64,000 nucleotides of DNA from Lunularia cruciata (taxonomy: Eukaryota; Streptophyta; Marchantiopsida; Lunulariales; Lunulariaceae), in NCBI GenBank assembly GCA_948567375.1, contig OX419755.1:80804218-80868217 (forward strand). The letters are read 5' to 3'. The notes beneath the pieces were generated by a model. It was not told the origin of the DNA, searched no databases, and saw only the letters and a program-made list of their open reading frames with translations. This document shows, in pieces, positions 10,033 through 21,620 of the stretch. The translations under genes were made by a program, and so were the position numbers. Position 1 is the stretch's first letter; every line of letters starts with the position of its first letter.

Positions 10033-11523
10033 CTAGATCTGAAATAGACACCTCTCCACATTGGTCTTTCGTAACTCCAGACCAACCATTGTTGCCTTCC
10101 CCAACATAAGGGGCTGTGCACCAGAGTCTAACAAGATTGTCTGTGGTGTATAGACCTTCCTTGAAGGTCCCACCAAGCGGAAAACCCCCCTCTGGTTATC
10201 CAATAGGACAACACCAGGTGTGAACCGCGCTCTCTCAAAGGCCGGTCTAGCTGGCAACTCCTCCAATCTAGCCGCTGTTGCCTGCCATAAACCACTGGTC
10301 GCTGAACAAATCCCATGCTCCTCAACCAAGTCAGCTCTGTAACACCCATTTGTGCATGTGTGTGGTATTGTGATATTTAGCTTGGTATTACAAGTACTTA
10401 AGAGATATTATTTATATAGAGATAAAGGATGGTTCTACATTAGTCATGGTTAGCTAAAGTTAGTCATAGCTAAGGTAGAGGGGACCTTACTTTAGAGGAA
10501 GTAGAAAAGATGAGCACCACTATTTTGGATTTTAGTGTGTTGACTTGGTATTATTCCTAGGTGTTTGGCTTTGAGGAAAGAGTTGAGAACTCTTGGGCCC
10601 GCAAGCCTTTTTGTTTTGGATTCTTCTTTAGTCCAAGGATAGCCCATGTGAAGGAATCCTTGACTTAGTGGTTGGGTCAAGATAAGACCACATGCTTAGG
10701 GGAATATGCCCATGTGAATGGATATTCCTTTCTACTTTTTGACTTTACTTGATTTTTAGTCTAATAACTTGAGTTACTATGGTAATTAGTAACTTTGGTA
10801 CGTAACTATTTCACAAGTATATAAACAAGGGGTGAGGAGGTACTCATCATCCTTTCATTTGCAACTATCTCTCTCTCATTGAGTTCTCTAGTGAGCAATG
10901 TCTTGAGTCTTGGAGTGTTAGCCTTGGAGGAGTATGATGGAGTTGGGGTTCCTTGCCTTCTTAGTCCATGGTGTGCTACCATAATAGCCATCAGAGGTTC
11001 ATCTTGAGTGAGAGACAGGCCGGCTCACAGCTCCACTATCAACCACCTCTACCCTAGTAGTAGGAACCACATCATCCCTACTCTCACAAAGTGTGGCAGC
11101 CAACCAGAACATTGGGGCTAGGTCAACTCCCAATGTCAACATGTCACTAGCCAAAAAAGGACACCGCATAATCAGCTGAGCCGCCCCCAACATTATGCTA
11201 GACTTAGTTTGTGCAGTAGAAGGGGGCTGACTAGCAGGTAGTCCATCATGCACTCCATCACCACCTACCACACCTACATTAGGACATCTAGGAACCATGG
11301 ATGTCGTCTGCAATGCCTCAAATAGCATGAAAGACTTGAGAAGTCTGACATGTCTCCCAACCTCTCTTCTTTGTGGGTCCAACTCCATTGATGCTCCTCT
11401 AGGCTCTGGAGCACGTATTGCGCTCCTAGTCATTACTGCAAATGCATCCACCTGTGTTGCTCCACACATGAAATCCAAAGCATCTCTGTCACCAATATAT
11501 GAGGTGGAAGCCTCAACACCCAA
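10033..11523 (-). pseudogene. Element A gag-protease linker and aspartic protease
   Basis: The linker (10999-11523) includes MTRSAIRAPEPRGASMELDP, matched in element C by its sequence after 49131. It is interrupted at 10338-11029 by a solo LTR. Past the insertion, 10033-10329 encodes TILLDSGAQPLML, the D-S-G active-site motif of a retroviral-type protease in its usual hydrophobic setting, followed by ATMVGLELRKT. The corresponding site in element C reads LLDFGAHPLML. Its role would be cleavage of the Gag-Pol polyprotein. Confidence 0.75.
10338..11029 (+). mobile_element. Solo LTR of family B inside element A
   Basis: 692 bp from TGTAACACCCATTTG to GGCCGGCTCACA, almost identical to the two LTRs of element B (38456-39145 and 43715-44404). 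GCTC on both sides (5 bp AGCTC if the last A is counted) looks like a target duplication. No internal region is attached, so it is a solo LTR left by recombination. It carries its own promoter-like AAGTATATAAACAAGG and splits A's protease linker. Confidence 0.9.
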
Positions 11524-12012
11524 ATCTGATCTCCTCTAATTAATAGCCATACTAGCCAATCTCTACTCCAACTGCTCAATCCAAGTAGCCATAACTGTAT
11601 GAAAAGTAAGGGCAGGTACCGCATCCCTACTAGGTGTAGATCCTCTACCACCACCTCTACCACCTCATCCTCCATGAATTGGAGCTCCTCTACTACTTGC
11701 CATAACAGCCCTACCACTCCGTAACTCAGGGTGTAGGTCAAAACACCGATCACTAGTGTGACCAAATTTGTGGCAATGCTCACACTGCCTTTGTGTTGGT
11801 TGTGAAGCACCAAAGGTATCAGGTTCGCTGCCTTGAGTACACTCTCTCCTATGGTGAGGTCCACCACAAGTCCAACAAGCAACACTACCACTCACTGGCT
11901 ACTGTTGACCCGGAAATGAAGATAAGGATCTAACTATAATTGGCCCTCCACTTGCTCCATAGGATCTGGGCTGTCCACCCTGTCCTTGAAAACCAACTGA
12001 GCGTGGTGCACT
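11433..12012 (-). pseudogene. Element A gag, nucleocapsid with two CCHC-like zinc knuckles
   Basis: The open frame 11665-11895 encodes two knuckle-like motifs, CWTCGGPHHRREC and CEHCHKFGHTSDRC, expected to bind element RNA in the particle. A Gly/Arg/Ser-rich tail follows. The copy in element C (25693-26016) keeps both. The frame then runs on as linker toward the protease. Confidence 0.85.
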
Positions 12013-13101
12013 CTACTGCACTCTAGAAGAAGTCATAGTTGTGGATGAGGTCTCCCTACCAAATCTAGATGTCACCATCCTCTCCTCCACCATGTTGAGC
12101 TCATTACGCTCAACCAAACCAAAGACCACTGCCAAAGTAGACAAAGTAGCTTGCAACAATGTAGCATCACAAACTCTACGTCGTAACTCCCTATCTAGTA
12201 TCCCATACCAAAATTGGATTGCTTGGGCCTCAGTAACTCCCTGAGTGAAACTGATCAGCCATCTCATGCGAGTGTATGCCTTGCCTAGGCTCTCTCCAGC
12301 CTTCCACTAGAACTCTTGCAAGCTCCTTAGCTTGTTAGTCCGCACTCCTTGGTAGTTCTGCCTCAAACACAGGAAGAACTCCACCATGGGGTTAAACCCC
12401 GGTACCACACCACCTCATGCAGTGGTACCTCTATTCGTGGTAACACTATCTCCAGCTAGTGCACCTCCACTAGCTCCACCAACACTACTCAAGCTAGAAC
12501 TCGTAAGGACAGCCGATCTACTCTTGGCCACCGAGCCTGAAGTGATAGAGATATAGTTTGGAGACCAATACTATCTCCATAACTCAATCTCTTCCAAATG
12601 AGCTCTCCTAAACTCATGATAGTCATCCATTGGCGGACCCTCCAAGTGCTGAAACAACCTCTTCCATGCCATGAAGGGTGTGAACAAAGTCGGGTTTTGC
12701 ATCTGCTGCAGATCACACCAACTATCAAACTCCTAGATGAAGTCATCTAACTCAATGGTACGCACTGTACCAAAGTAACGCCTAGGGCCTTTGGAGGCCC
12801 CATAAAGCTCATCCATGTCCTACAAAAACGGTGCAGACACACCAAGTGCACTCTCAACTAAATCAACTCTTGTGTCAAACTCCAACTCAAAGTCAATCTC
12901 CTCTCTCATTGGGACCTGAGATACAGGTTGATACCGAGTGCCACTCCGAGTAAACCCACTGTGTATTGTAGGGCTATCTCCTCTGGAATCCCTAAAGAAC
13001 TCCGTCGTGACAAAGTGACCACAGCCGCAACCAAAACCACCAAATGCAACCACAAGTTGCAACCGCAAGTACCCCACCAAGTGCCAATACCAACTAAGCA
13101 C
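12013..13101 (-). pseudogene. Element A gag, N-terminal and capsid-like part
   Basis: Fragments in mostly one frame. From the N-terminal side: a glycine-rich leader with CGCGHFVTTEFF, an acidic stretch with EEIDFELEFD, then a capsid-like region containing MAWKRLFQHLEGPP and EFRRAHLEEIELW, and later LISFTQGVTEAQAIQFWYG. This is the general form of a retrotransposon gag capsid. Several in-frame TAG codons break it, some at the same positions as in element C (24462-25600). Confidence 0.75.
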
Positions 13102-13912
13102 CTCCCATTAATGTAACTTTAACCAAGACAACTACACTAGGAGAAAGGGCAACTTGTAACCTGCCATCACAACACACATTCTCACGGTCTGTAGGTCATC
13201 ACTTCCTACCTCACCGGAGAGAAACAAAGATAGTCTGACTAGTCATCACTCCAACCTCACTATCGAGAGCACACCAGAGCACCAATGCTCAAAATTCAGG
13301 GCACCTCACACAAACATGGTGCACAAACAAGAAGCAAAGAATGGAGGGGGTCCAATCACAAGAATGCTAAACAACAACCTTCCATCTCATAAATCAACAC
13401 AAGACTGACTCTGCCACCATTTGGCATTTGACATAATTGGAGTACCTATCTACTTCCTGAGCTACGAGGATCGGTTTCAAGTTCTTTTTGCCAAAATCTA
13501 ACGTAACTCCTTTGCAAAATATGATGTAAAATCTGATGTAAATCTGACATAAATCTGATGTAAATCCCTAAAAATGGTTGACTACTAAATCCTCAACTAA
13601 CTCTTCACTCGAGCCAAATTGGAAAAATTAGTTTTGTCCAATTTTCAATTCGTGAGAATCTGCTCCCAACTCCATCTTCAATTTCAGTTTCTGAGCTCAA
13701 CTCGGAACAAATTGGTCCTGAGCTCAAAATCATAGTTACCGCTTGAATATTGCTTCTTCCTTGGCTCCAAATTTTGCAAGCGCTTCCGCACACACACTCT
13801 CTTAGGGAAATCTCAACTTTGCAATCGAGACACCATGATCCACCAAGCTTGGAGATACCACCAACACTTGTAGTTCGTGCACCCAATTTCCCCCTGACTC
13901 ACTCCTCTGATG

Positions 13913-14366
13913 TAATTAGATCATTTACCACTCGAATCAATCGAACTTAGATTAATACTTGATTTGATCCTCAACAACTTGCCAACAATAGGGCATTGAT
14001 TACAGTCAAGCCACACCCACTCTAGCTAAGAGACTCCAGGTAACGCTCTCCAAATTTCTGTCCACTCTAGCCAAGAACTCGAAGGCTCAACATTAGAGAA
14101 GTGAGCTCTCTGGAGCTGCACTCCCAGGGTATACCTCTGATTTTGACCTAGGTCTCCTCCCAATGGTCTTGCTGACGGTACACCCAACAGTGTGGACAGT
14201 GTGGACGGTGCAAGTGACGGTGGGCCTTGCCATGAAGTCAGTACCCTAAACCTGAAATCTGACCGTCGGAAAGTAGTCTATGAATAATTACCAAAATGCC
14301 TCTAACTACTATCACTAGAACTCCAGTGTCCGAGCATCTAGATGCGACACTACAAATAGCATGACA
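13913..14366 (-). repeat. Element A, 5' terminal repeat A1
   Basis: 454 bp, running on the minus strand from TGTCATGCTATTTGTAGTG to ATTA. It matches A2 (4319-4749) along its length, but continues into CATCAGAGGAGTG rather than into the B sequence that follows A2. It is therefore only part of the full repeat present at the 3' end. Confidence 0.85.
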
Positions 14367-14370
14367 AAGT

Positions 14371-17300
14371 ATTGAAATTTAATGATAAGAATGATGAATG
14401 ATAAGAAATAATATAATCTCCTAACACCATACCATCCCTTAAAGTTAATTCAATATTGGAGAGCAATGTAAAACAATGTGAACCTTAAAGTCTTTCCAAA
14501 TGTCATTGAGGAGAAACTCCTCCTTTCAGAATGTAAAATCAGTCACAAGTACCCCTAGAATACACTAGTAAGACGCAAATGGTAAGAATGTTTTCTGAAT
14601 GCATTTTTGGGTTTATTGCCTCGGCTACAAATGCCGAGTACAGTCCACAACCCCACGATAACAATCCTACATCGATCTATGGATCAATTTCAATTCACTT
14701 GCATCCCTTCGTCTATAAATCTATTTATCGATTAATTGCATTATTACAATTGGGTTAGGATAGGCATGCCATCCGCGGTCGCCTTTCACTTGGAGGATAT
14801 AGCTTATGAATACAACCATGAACTAAGAATCGTGAAGTATACTCGTCAATACTATCTCACTCCAATTCCAGTTGGAATAAAGCAATAAGCTACACCCGAG
14901 TATGTCGAGACTTTATATTTGGCTGCGCTGCTACATTTTACCTAGTGAATCTGAAACCAGCGAGAAGATTATTCTTCATATTTCAGATTTATCTTTCACA
15001 CCGACGATATATTTCAAATATGAAAAATTACCTTCTCACTAATCATGATTACACCCAAGAATTCTAATTTTTTTCATGGAATTCATGAATAGAATGACTC
15101 AATTAAAAGGTCTATTTTTTCCATAAAATTATGAAAAGAATGGCCCAATGAACAGTGAAGGGTTCTAGTTTCTCCAATCAAATTTATGGATAGAATGGTA
15201 TATGAGTGTTTGAAATTTTCACTAAAGAGTTTTACTTATCTCTACGTAACTTATGAACAGAATGACATAATGGAAAGTTCTATATTTTTTTTTAAATTTA
15301 TAAAAATAGGGGTATCAAAAGTAGTTCTGAGGAGTCTATGAGATAAATAACAAACTTCATAACTATTTTTAGTGACCTCTATAGTGGGATGAAGTGCTAA
15401 TAGTTGAACCCTCATTAAATGGTGTACGGATATTTGGTGCAAGTTGAATTTTTTTGAAAATCAAGCAAGATGTTATGGATGTTTGGGTGTGCCATATCAA
15501 AATAAGGTCAAAAGAGGTAACGTGGCTTAATGATAAGGTTGCCACATTTTTTTGGAGGGTGATTTGTGAAATTTTTTGCCCCAAAACATGCTGCACTCCC
15601 CGAGTATTCGAACTTGAATTCACCATTGATTGCATCGCAGACTCACAATCAAATTCAAAACCAAGACCTTTAGACTCACATTTGGATTTGCAACCAATAC
15701 AATCATCAGGAAAGTTTGGAGAATTGTTGAGGATGGCATCTTCCATGCTGAGCAAATAAAATTAGGACAAACAGTTCTGCATGATTACATACTATTTTGG
15801 CCAAATTTTGGATTATTGTGAAGAGCACAATCATTTTGCATAAATTCATGGTGGGAACTGAAAAAAGCCCATTTAGAAATCCATTGCTTTTAGTTTCATG
15901 GCCACATTTTTGGTTTGGGAGGGTCAAGGATTTCATACTTCTATGACAAGTGATAGATTGTACAAGAAATAGTTGAGGTATATGAAATCATACAAAGAAG
16001 CTTGGGAGTTGAAAAACAATTCTATTAGAGAAGGACTCACCAAAAAGGCATATGGCAAAGGGTGGAGAACTAAAGATGAAAATTGAATGGAATGTGCACA
16101 CATTTTGCTAGAATGGAAGCCATGTTTGGGAATAAAACCAACATTACACCACCTGCCATGGTAAGTTTGGGAGATTTAAATCCCAATTCATGCAAGGTTA
16201 GTTTGAGGAGTTTCTTGAATGCAAAGAAACCATCTTGACAAGCTCTCAATTCCCATCTCCTCCAGAGGTGGTGCTCCCCAACTTGTGCTCCTAGTTTGTC
16301 CCAAACACCCCATGGGGTGGAAAGTTTACCTAGTGTATACATGGAGAATGGAATCCAAGCTTGTACACCAAAGGAAGCACATTCTATTGCACTAGTCAAG
16401 GACTCACCTTTTGTTAACCACCTCCACTAGCTTCTATAGGAGATAGCTCAAAAAGTGATTTCTTTGACAAAAAAGAAAATTTGATCCAAAGAGGAGAAAA
16501 GGTAGAACATCCACAGATAAGGTATCCAAAATATCACGTAGTATGTCCTTGTCTTAAGATTTAACAAAAATCACCATGTTGAAGGTAGATATTATAGAAC
16601 CTAGAGAGAGGTTATGAGTAGCTGAACTAGACATCACTAACATGAGAAAAGTGGAGAAAAAATTGATGAAAATGGAAGTTGAGCATGTTAGATTAGAGAT
16701 AGAGAAGATGAAAGTCAAGATTGGGAAGACATTTGAGTGCTAATAAAAGGAAAGCTAGGGTAGATAGACACAAATTGAAGAGATGAGTCTAGAATCAAAG
16801 CACACTCATGAAATCAAAATGAGTCTCTTGCAAGGAGGAAAAATCTCTGGAGGAAATAAGTCAATAGTTCAAAGTACTAACTCAAGTTCATCAAGAAATC
16901 AAGCCTTTGACTATGTGTTATAGTCCCAAGCTAAAAAATCTTATTCCAAATTCATTTTCTAATGAAAATGAATATGATACTACCATTGAAGGCACTTCCA
17001 TGTAACTAGAGTACATTTATAATTAAAGATGTTGTTTGACTACTTTGTGATTTAATGTGTAATGATTGCTGATAAGTGTATTATGCTTAAGTATATGAGA
17101 TTTGAGACTTTTTTGTAAGTATTAGAGATTGCTAGAACAAGGACCCCTATCAAAAGTCCAAAGACCCACTTCAGAAAGACTTCTCATGCTCAAAGATAAA
17201 CAAAATAGCCGCCTAGAGATGCCCATTGGAGCCCAAAAGAGCATCATGCTCCCAACCAATCCCTAAAGTGGCAAGCATTGGCACTCATCGGTGCTTGCCG

Positions 17301-17562
17301 TTGCCCACTCATGAAAAGACACACATTAATGCTCATCAAAGAGTGGTAAGGTTTTGGATCGTGCCCAATGCCACCTAATAGTACGCAATGTTGTGCGTTG
17401 AAGACTATGTAAGTTCTTAGATGGCAATGCCCAATGATGCTAATTGGAGATAGAAGGCACACGCCATTACTTGTCATAAGCAGCCAGTGCTTGTAGGCAC
17501 CAATTGACGCCCAAGCATAAGTGAATACATTTCATGTTGTTTAATGGATTGAAATTCACGTG
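14371..17562. other. Intergenic region, no gene recognised
   Basis: AT-rich DNA between element A and the F1 nest. Opposed short frames (15369-15755 minus, 15454-15759 plus, 16070-16399 minus) show no domain I can name and overlap antisense to one another. A short plus-strand stretch near 16640-16740 would encode a Lys/Glu-rich, coiled-coil-like peptide in a decayed context. No terminal repeats or target duplications seen. Confidence 0.4.
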
Positions 17563-17719
17563 ATATGAGGTATGAGAGTGCAGCAAAGTGACAATGGAAA
17601 TAAATGTAGAATCAAAAATATGATACACATCACATCATATGAGGTATGAAAGTGAGGCAAAGTGAGAACAAGAATGGAAATAAATGTATAATCATAAATA
17701 TGATACATATGATGTGTAT
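17563..17719. repeat. Two-copy tandem repeat, 74-83 bp
   Basis: The unit ATATGAGGTATGARAGTG...GGAAATAAATGTA...ATATGATACA begins at 17563 and again at 17637. The second copy has small insertions. No coding signal. Confidence 0.75.
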
Positions 17720-18753
17720 AAATGTGAAGTTCCTAAGGCTAGTCACTATGTTGGAGGAGAAGGAAGTGAAGAAGATGAGGGAGATGCAACATGGAGTCTA
17801 CATGCAATTGCATCCTCAGTCTACGTTGGTATACATCATGTTGAATCCTTAATGGCCTCAATGACCACCAAAGGCGCCACTTGCTCTCATCCAAGGATCG
17901 GTCAGGCTACCACTAGCTAGAAGGTCATATGGATCACTACTATAAGAACTTAGTCTATCAAACGTCCATTCTTCTTCTGCCCAACTAATAACAGATTGAT
18001 CATCATGGACAAATCTATCCAAAGCTATAATCAAGGGATCAAATGACCAAGTGTATGATGATCTCTTTACCTTATAAGGACAGACGTAGGGAAGATGGAT
18101 TGCATCATATGGATGGTTCTTACAATAAGGGAGTGCATAATTATCCAAGATCAGAAGATCAAGAAGAGGTAAACCTAATAAAGTGAGATGCTCATAGGAT
18201 CTAGCTCTAGGTTTGTATGTAAGGGCACTAGCTATGCCTAATGGTCAAGCTCTCCCACACATTATAATAAGTGCTACCACAAAAGCCATAATGATGCCAA
18301 ACAAGTAACATCCATAACAATAATATTCTTCCACATGAATCTTAGGAAGAGAAAATGTGGAATATTCTCTCTTGAAAGACAAAGCCTCTATCTAAAAATT
18401 CAGATTGAGTTTCTTGAGTCACCACACAATGAGGTAAGGAATAGGAGGCAAAAATTTGGGTCTCTTGAGTCACAACACTATGAAGTAAGACATAGGCGGC
18501 ATTTGTCTTGATTTACATCTCCTCATGTGAGATCTGATTGTGGGGTTGGCAAGCAATCATGAAAAGTCTTGGGCCAAGATAAGCCACACAAGCCCTCACT
18601 TGAGCTAGACTACTCTCACTCTCCTCTACCTAAACATGTGCACTCTCGTACCTCTCCAAAGCAATGTGAACTCTTGCGCATGATTTTGTAATTGGACCTA
18701 TAACCCCCCAGTCATTGCAATAGCACCTAGAATATCCAAGTCAACTAACCTAT
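17720..18753. other. Intergenic region, no gene recognised
   Basis: Short frames on both strands (for example 17684-17920 plus and 17858-18148 minus) do not resemble known proteins and overlap antisense. No terminal repeat seen. Confidence 0.35.
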
Positions 18754-18769
18754 GCTCTCTCTCTCTCTC
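18754..18769. repeat. CT microsatellite
   Basis: A short run of CT dinucleotides (about eight units) in a pyrimidine-rich stretch. Confidence 0.8.
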
Positions 18770-18826
18770 CATTGCATAGCTAGTAAAGGTTACATGCATC
18801 TCTTTGAATGTAGCAAGAGTATCCTC

Positions 18827-19078
18827 TCACTCACAAAGGAGTCTTTCTCTCTCAAATAGGCCATCTTGCTCCTCTAAGCTCTCTAATCTACTCTCACACT
18901 CAAGCACTAATCTCTCCCGCTCCTCTACACTCTCCAATCTACTCTCATGCTCAAGCACTAACTCTCCCACTCCTCTATGCTGTCCAATCAACTCCCACAT
19001 TGAAGCACTAATCTCTCTCTTGCTCAACAATGAGTCTCTCTCTCTCCTCAACCACTCACACACAATCATCTCATACAC
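18827..19078 (-). pseudogene. Coiled-coil fragment built on a 51-bp tandem repeat
   Basis: An 83-codon minus-strand frame is Glu/Arg/Leu-rich, with two clear 17-residue units (LVLEHESRLESVEERER and LVLECESRLESLEEQDG) and a third diverged one. At DNA level the period is exactly 51 bp: 18868-18918, 18919-18969 and 18970-19020. A multiple of three keeps the frame, suggesting the repeat arose in a coding sequence. The leucine/charged spacing predicts a coiled coil. No start context or neighbouring domain identifies the protein; it could be a fragment of a host gene or of a decayed element. Confidence 0.4.
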
Positions 19079-19918
19079 ACTCTATGTCAAAAAAAGAGAG
19101 GGGGAAGGGACTCTTGGATGTGAGGGGAGAAGTGCCCTCTCTAGGGATGGATAAGGGGAAGAAGAGGGAGAAGAAGCTCTCTCAAAGGATGAAGATGTAC
19201 AAGGAACTTTCTCAAGATGTTATCACTCCCTAACCTCACTACTAGTAAGGCATATCTCTCAACATAAATTGGTTGAACAATTGTTCCCAATAGGTGACAT
19301 ATAGTCATCTATCAAGTAAAACTCACTATCAATCAAGTAAATACACAAGTGCATAAATTAAGGCATGTTAAATTAACTCATTTATTAAATCCGATAGTGG
19401 TGCATACAACAAATAGTTATATGTTTCCCAACAAAGAAAACATACAAAATATGCCAAAACTCAATACAAAAAAACTATTTAATCAATCACTCACCATCCT
19501 CATCCTTTCTATCATCAAAACTCCTATCCTCATCCTCTTCGTCCTCTCTATTGCATATAATCTCCTCCTCTCTCTCACTCAAGTAGGACACTTCCTCCTC
19601 AAGAATGTAACCTCTCTCCACAAAGAGGTGAGGGAGTATCTGCCCAAGGAAGGTGACTTTGAACCTATGCCCATTAGGTCTCCTCAATTGGCTTTGTAAA
19701 CTCCCCACCTCCATAATGATAGCTCAAAATGCTAACTCTCCCCAATTGTAATCCTCCACACCAAATCTCCTCAACTTTATTTTGGTGTTAAGAACCAAAT
19801 GCCCATGTGCAATCTTGGGCCAAATCATTGGTACCACAAGCGCACCCATCATCTAGAAGAAATCCCTAAATACAAGATACACACATTGCCTTGCCAAATA
19901 CCTCTTTGCAACCCTATT
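19079..19918. other. Left flank of the F1 nest
   Basis: A minus-strand frame (19487-19714) encodes a peptide with an acidic end (EEEIICNREDEEDEDRS) that I do not recognise. It may belong with the coiled-coil fragment at 18827-19078. The five bases before the F1 LTR are CTATT. Confidence 0.35.
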
Positions 19919-20335
19919 TGTAACAATATGGAGTTTAGCGACGTAGTTAGTAAGGCTAACAAAGTAGAGAATAAGCCAAATTACCCCAGAATATTCTAGA
20001 AGCATCTAGGAAGCTTCTTAGAGAGCTTATTGACAAGTTTAACTTGCACCTTAAGCAGGTAGCTTCTAGAAGGAAGCTTCTAGAAGCTTCTAACTTACAT
20101 GCCAAGTAGGCGACTTTTAGAAGGAAGCCTCTTGAGAAGCTTCCTGGTTAACTTGGCTTGCACTATATGAAAGTGGCTCAAGGAAGCTTTTTGAGAAGCT
20201 TCTCAAGGGCCTTGTATGCTATCTATAAATACCAAAGCCAAAGCTCATGCTAGACATTTGGAGTTTTCCCTCATTCAAGTGTCTCAATGTGAGCTTCCAT
20301 TCTCCTATTTCTCTCCTTGGTCTCAGTCTTTTACT
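19919..20335 (+). repeat. F1 5' LTR
   Basis: 417 bp, TGTAACAATATGGAG to CTTTTACT (the other copies end TTTTACA). Contains the heat-shock-element array described separately, a TATA box (20224-20230) and the start of the transcribed region. Primer site TGGTATCAGAGC lies one base beyond its end. Confidence 0.9.
19988..20230 (+). promoter_or_regulatory. Heat-shock-element array and TATA box in the F1 LTR
   Basis: Alternating GAA/TTC pentamers at exact 5-bp spacing. 19989-20001 is GAA-TA-TTC-TA-GAA. 20073-20090 is GAAGCTTCTAGAAGCTTC, four perfect units, with TTC-TA-GAA immediately before it at 20064-20071. Further GAAGCTTC-type dyads occur near 20135-20142 and 20195-20203. The array ends about 20 bp before TATAAAT (20224-20230). 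Heat-shock factor trimers bind nGAAnnTTCnnGAAn, so the array predicts heat-induced transcription. The array is kept in F2 and in the F1 3' LTR. Confidence 0.7.
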
Positions 20336-20336
20336 T

Positions 20337-20348
20337 TGGTATCAGAGC
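20337..20348 (+). other. F1 primer binding site
   Basis: TGGTATCAGAGC, complementary to the 3' end of plant initiator methionine tRNA and the usual minus-strand primer site of Ty3/gypsy and Ty1/copia elements. Confidence 0.9.
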
Positions 20349-21620
20349 AAGAATGGGATGGATGGAATTTATTATGGACCACCAAATCTACTTTTGCCAA
20401 ACCATTGGGATTTCCATGTCCAAGTACTACCCAAGCATCGGTTCACACAATTCATCATCTCGCGTGTTGGGTAAGATTTTCTACATATGATCACCTTGTC
20501 TGAGGAACCTTGATACTTTTGGTTATAACTTATGGAGAACGGTGGACGTGGTGCATCTATGTGTTAATAAATTAGATAATTGGGAGTAGTTGGATAGAGT
20601 AGTAACCATGGTAGCAATACCAAATGTTATCATTGCTATGCAACAAAAAATCAAGCACTTTACTCTATTGTTGGATGAATAAGCCCAGCAATAACAAGAA
20701 CATATAGAGAGAGCACTAGTTCAAGATGGAGAAGATCAAATCCGATTTCCAAAACCCAAGGTGTTTGAAGGTAAGAATATTTTGTGCATAGTGAAGAATT
20801 TTTTGTTTGACTACAAACATTACTTTGAAGCTACCAATCTTCAAGCTGAATGAAAACACATTCTCTTGGCTTCTAGCCAATTGGATGGTGTGGCAAAACT
20901 TTGGTGGTGATTCCAAGTGGAACGAGTTGAATGATAGATTGTTGCACCAATCTTACATGAACAAAATTCAAGGATGCAATACTTGGTCGATTTTCAAACT
21001 ATAAATGTCACCCAAGCTGCACAAGATAAATTGACGGAGTTGGAGTAGATTGGCTCTATAAGGAACTACATCATGCAATTTCAGAACATCATCATGCAAT
21101 TTCTAGATATACAAGAAGGTAAAGTTCTGGATTGATTTGTGAGGGGCTTAAAGTCACAAACCAAATTGGAAGTGACCATGCAAGGACCACAAAATGTGGA
21201 AGAAGCCATGCAATTGGTTGAGCGCTTTGATTCCTTGGTTGCAACAACTTGGTCTTGACCTTGATCTACACAAAGTCTACCAATACACTACACACGGGTG
21301 GAAGAACCGGCACTATTGGAGATTAGTGCTATCCATTAGAGACCACTTGGTACAATGGATAGAGAAAGATTGCAACAAAATGGTGGTTGTTTTTATTGTC
21401 GATAGGTTGGACATCGCATTGTTGAATGTCCACTTAAGAATGTGCAACCTCAATAAGTTGCCCAGATGGAGTTTGTGGAGCAGAATGATCAAGGAAATGA
21501 GGAATCCCAATAGGAGATTTGGAGTTGCCTATTGGGAGCTTGATTAATTCCAATGGGATTGAAAGCTCAACTTATGCAAGTTTGCTTCACTTGCAAGATA
21601 TGATATCTAATCAAGATTGT
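20349..21620 (+). pseudogene. F1 gag remnant
   Basis: Broken gag. Recognisable pieces are FPKPKVFEGKN near 20750, FDYKHYFEATNLQ near 20810-20850, and a zinc-knuckle region near 21390-21430 of the form CFYCxxVGHRIVECP with a stop inside. F2 has the same segments (33900-34660) with the knuckle intact (CFYCHQVGHCIAKCP). Confidence 0.7.

Larger units (their letters stand above)
4197..14366 (-). mobile_element. Element A: Ty3/gypsy retrotransposon with DNMT and PHD domains and split direct repeats
   Basis: Decayed copy on the minus strand, about 9.5 kb without the solo LTR at 10338-11029. The 4-bp target duplication AAGT (4193-4196 and 14367-14370) fixes the ends, which read TGTCATGC at the 5' end and GCACGATA at the 3' end. 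Order 5' to 3': terminal repeat A1, gag with two zinc knuckles, aspartic protease, C5 DNA methyltransferase, reverse transcriptase, RNase H, DDE integrase, PHD finger, then repeats B1, A2 and B2. Every domain is also present in the second copy (element C), so this is the family architecture. Many stops and frameshifts make it non-functional. No TGG-type tRNA primer site is visible just inside A1. Confidence 0.9.

Noticed and set aside
10492-10991. Minus-strand frames of about 60 codons repeated at 10492, 38608, 43867 and 55278 (and at 10806, 38922, 44181 and 55592)
   Set aside because: They lie inside four nearly identical copies of the B-type LTR, so conservation reflects recent common origin. 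They are antisense to the LTR promoter and have no recognisable content.
4197-14366. Classifying A and C as DIRS/Ngaro tyrosine-recombinase elements because of the split repeats
   Set aside because: Both encode an HHCC zinc region and D-D-E integrase core and make 4-bp target duplications; no tyrosine recombinase was seen.
15369-16399. Opposed frames of 100-128 codons as host genes
   Set aside because: They overlap antisense, show no domain and lie in AT-rich DNA without splice or promoter signals I could support.
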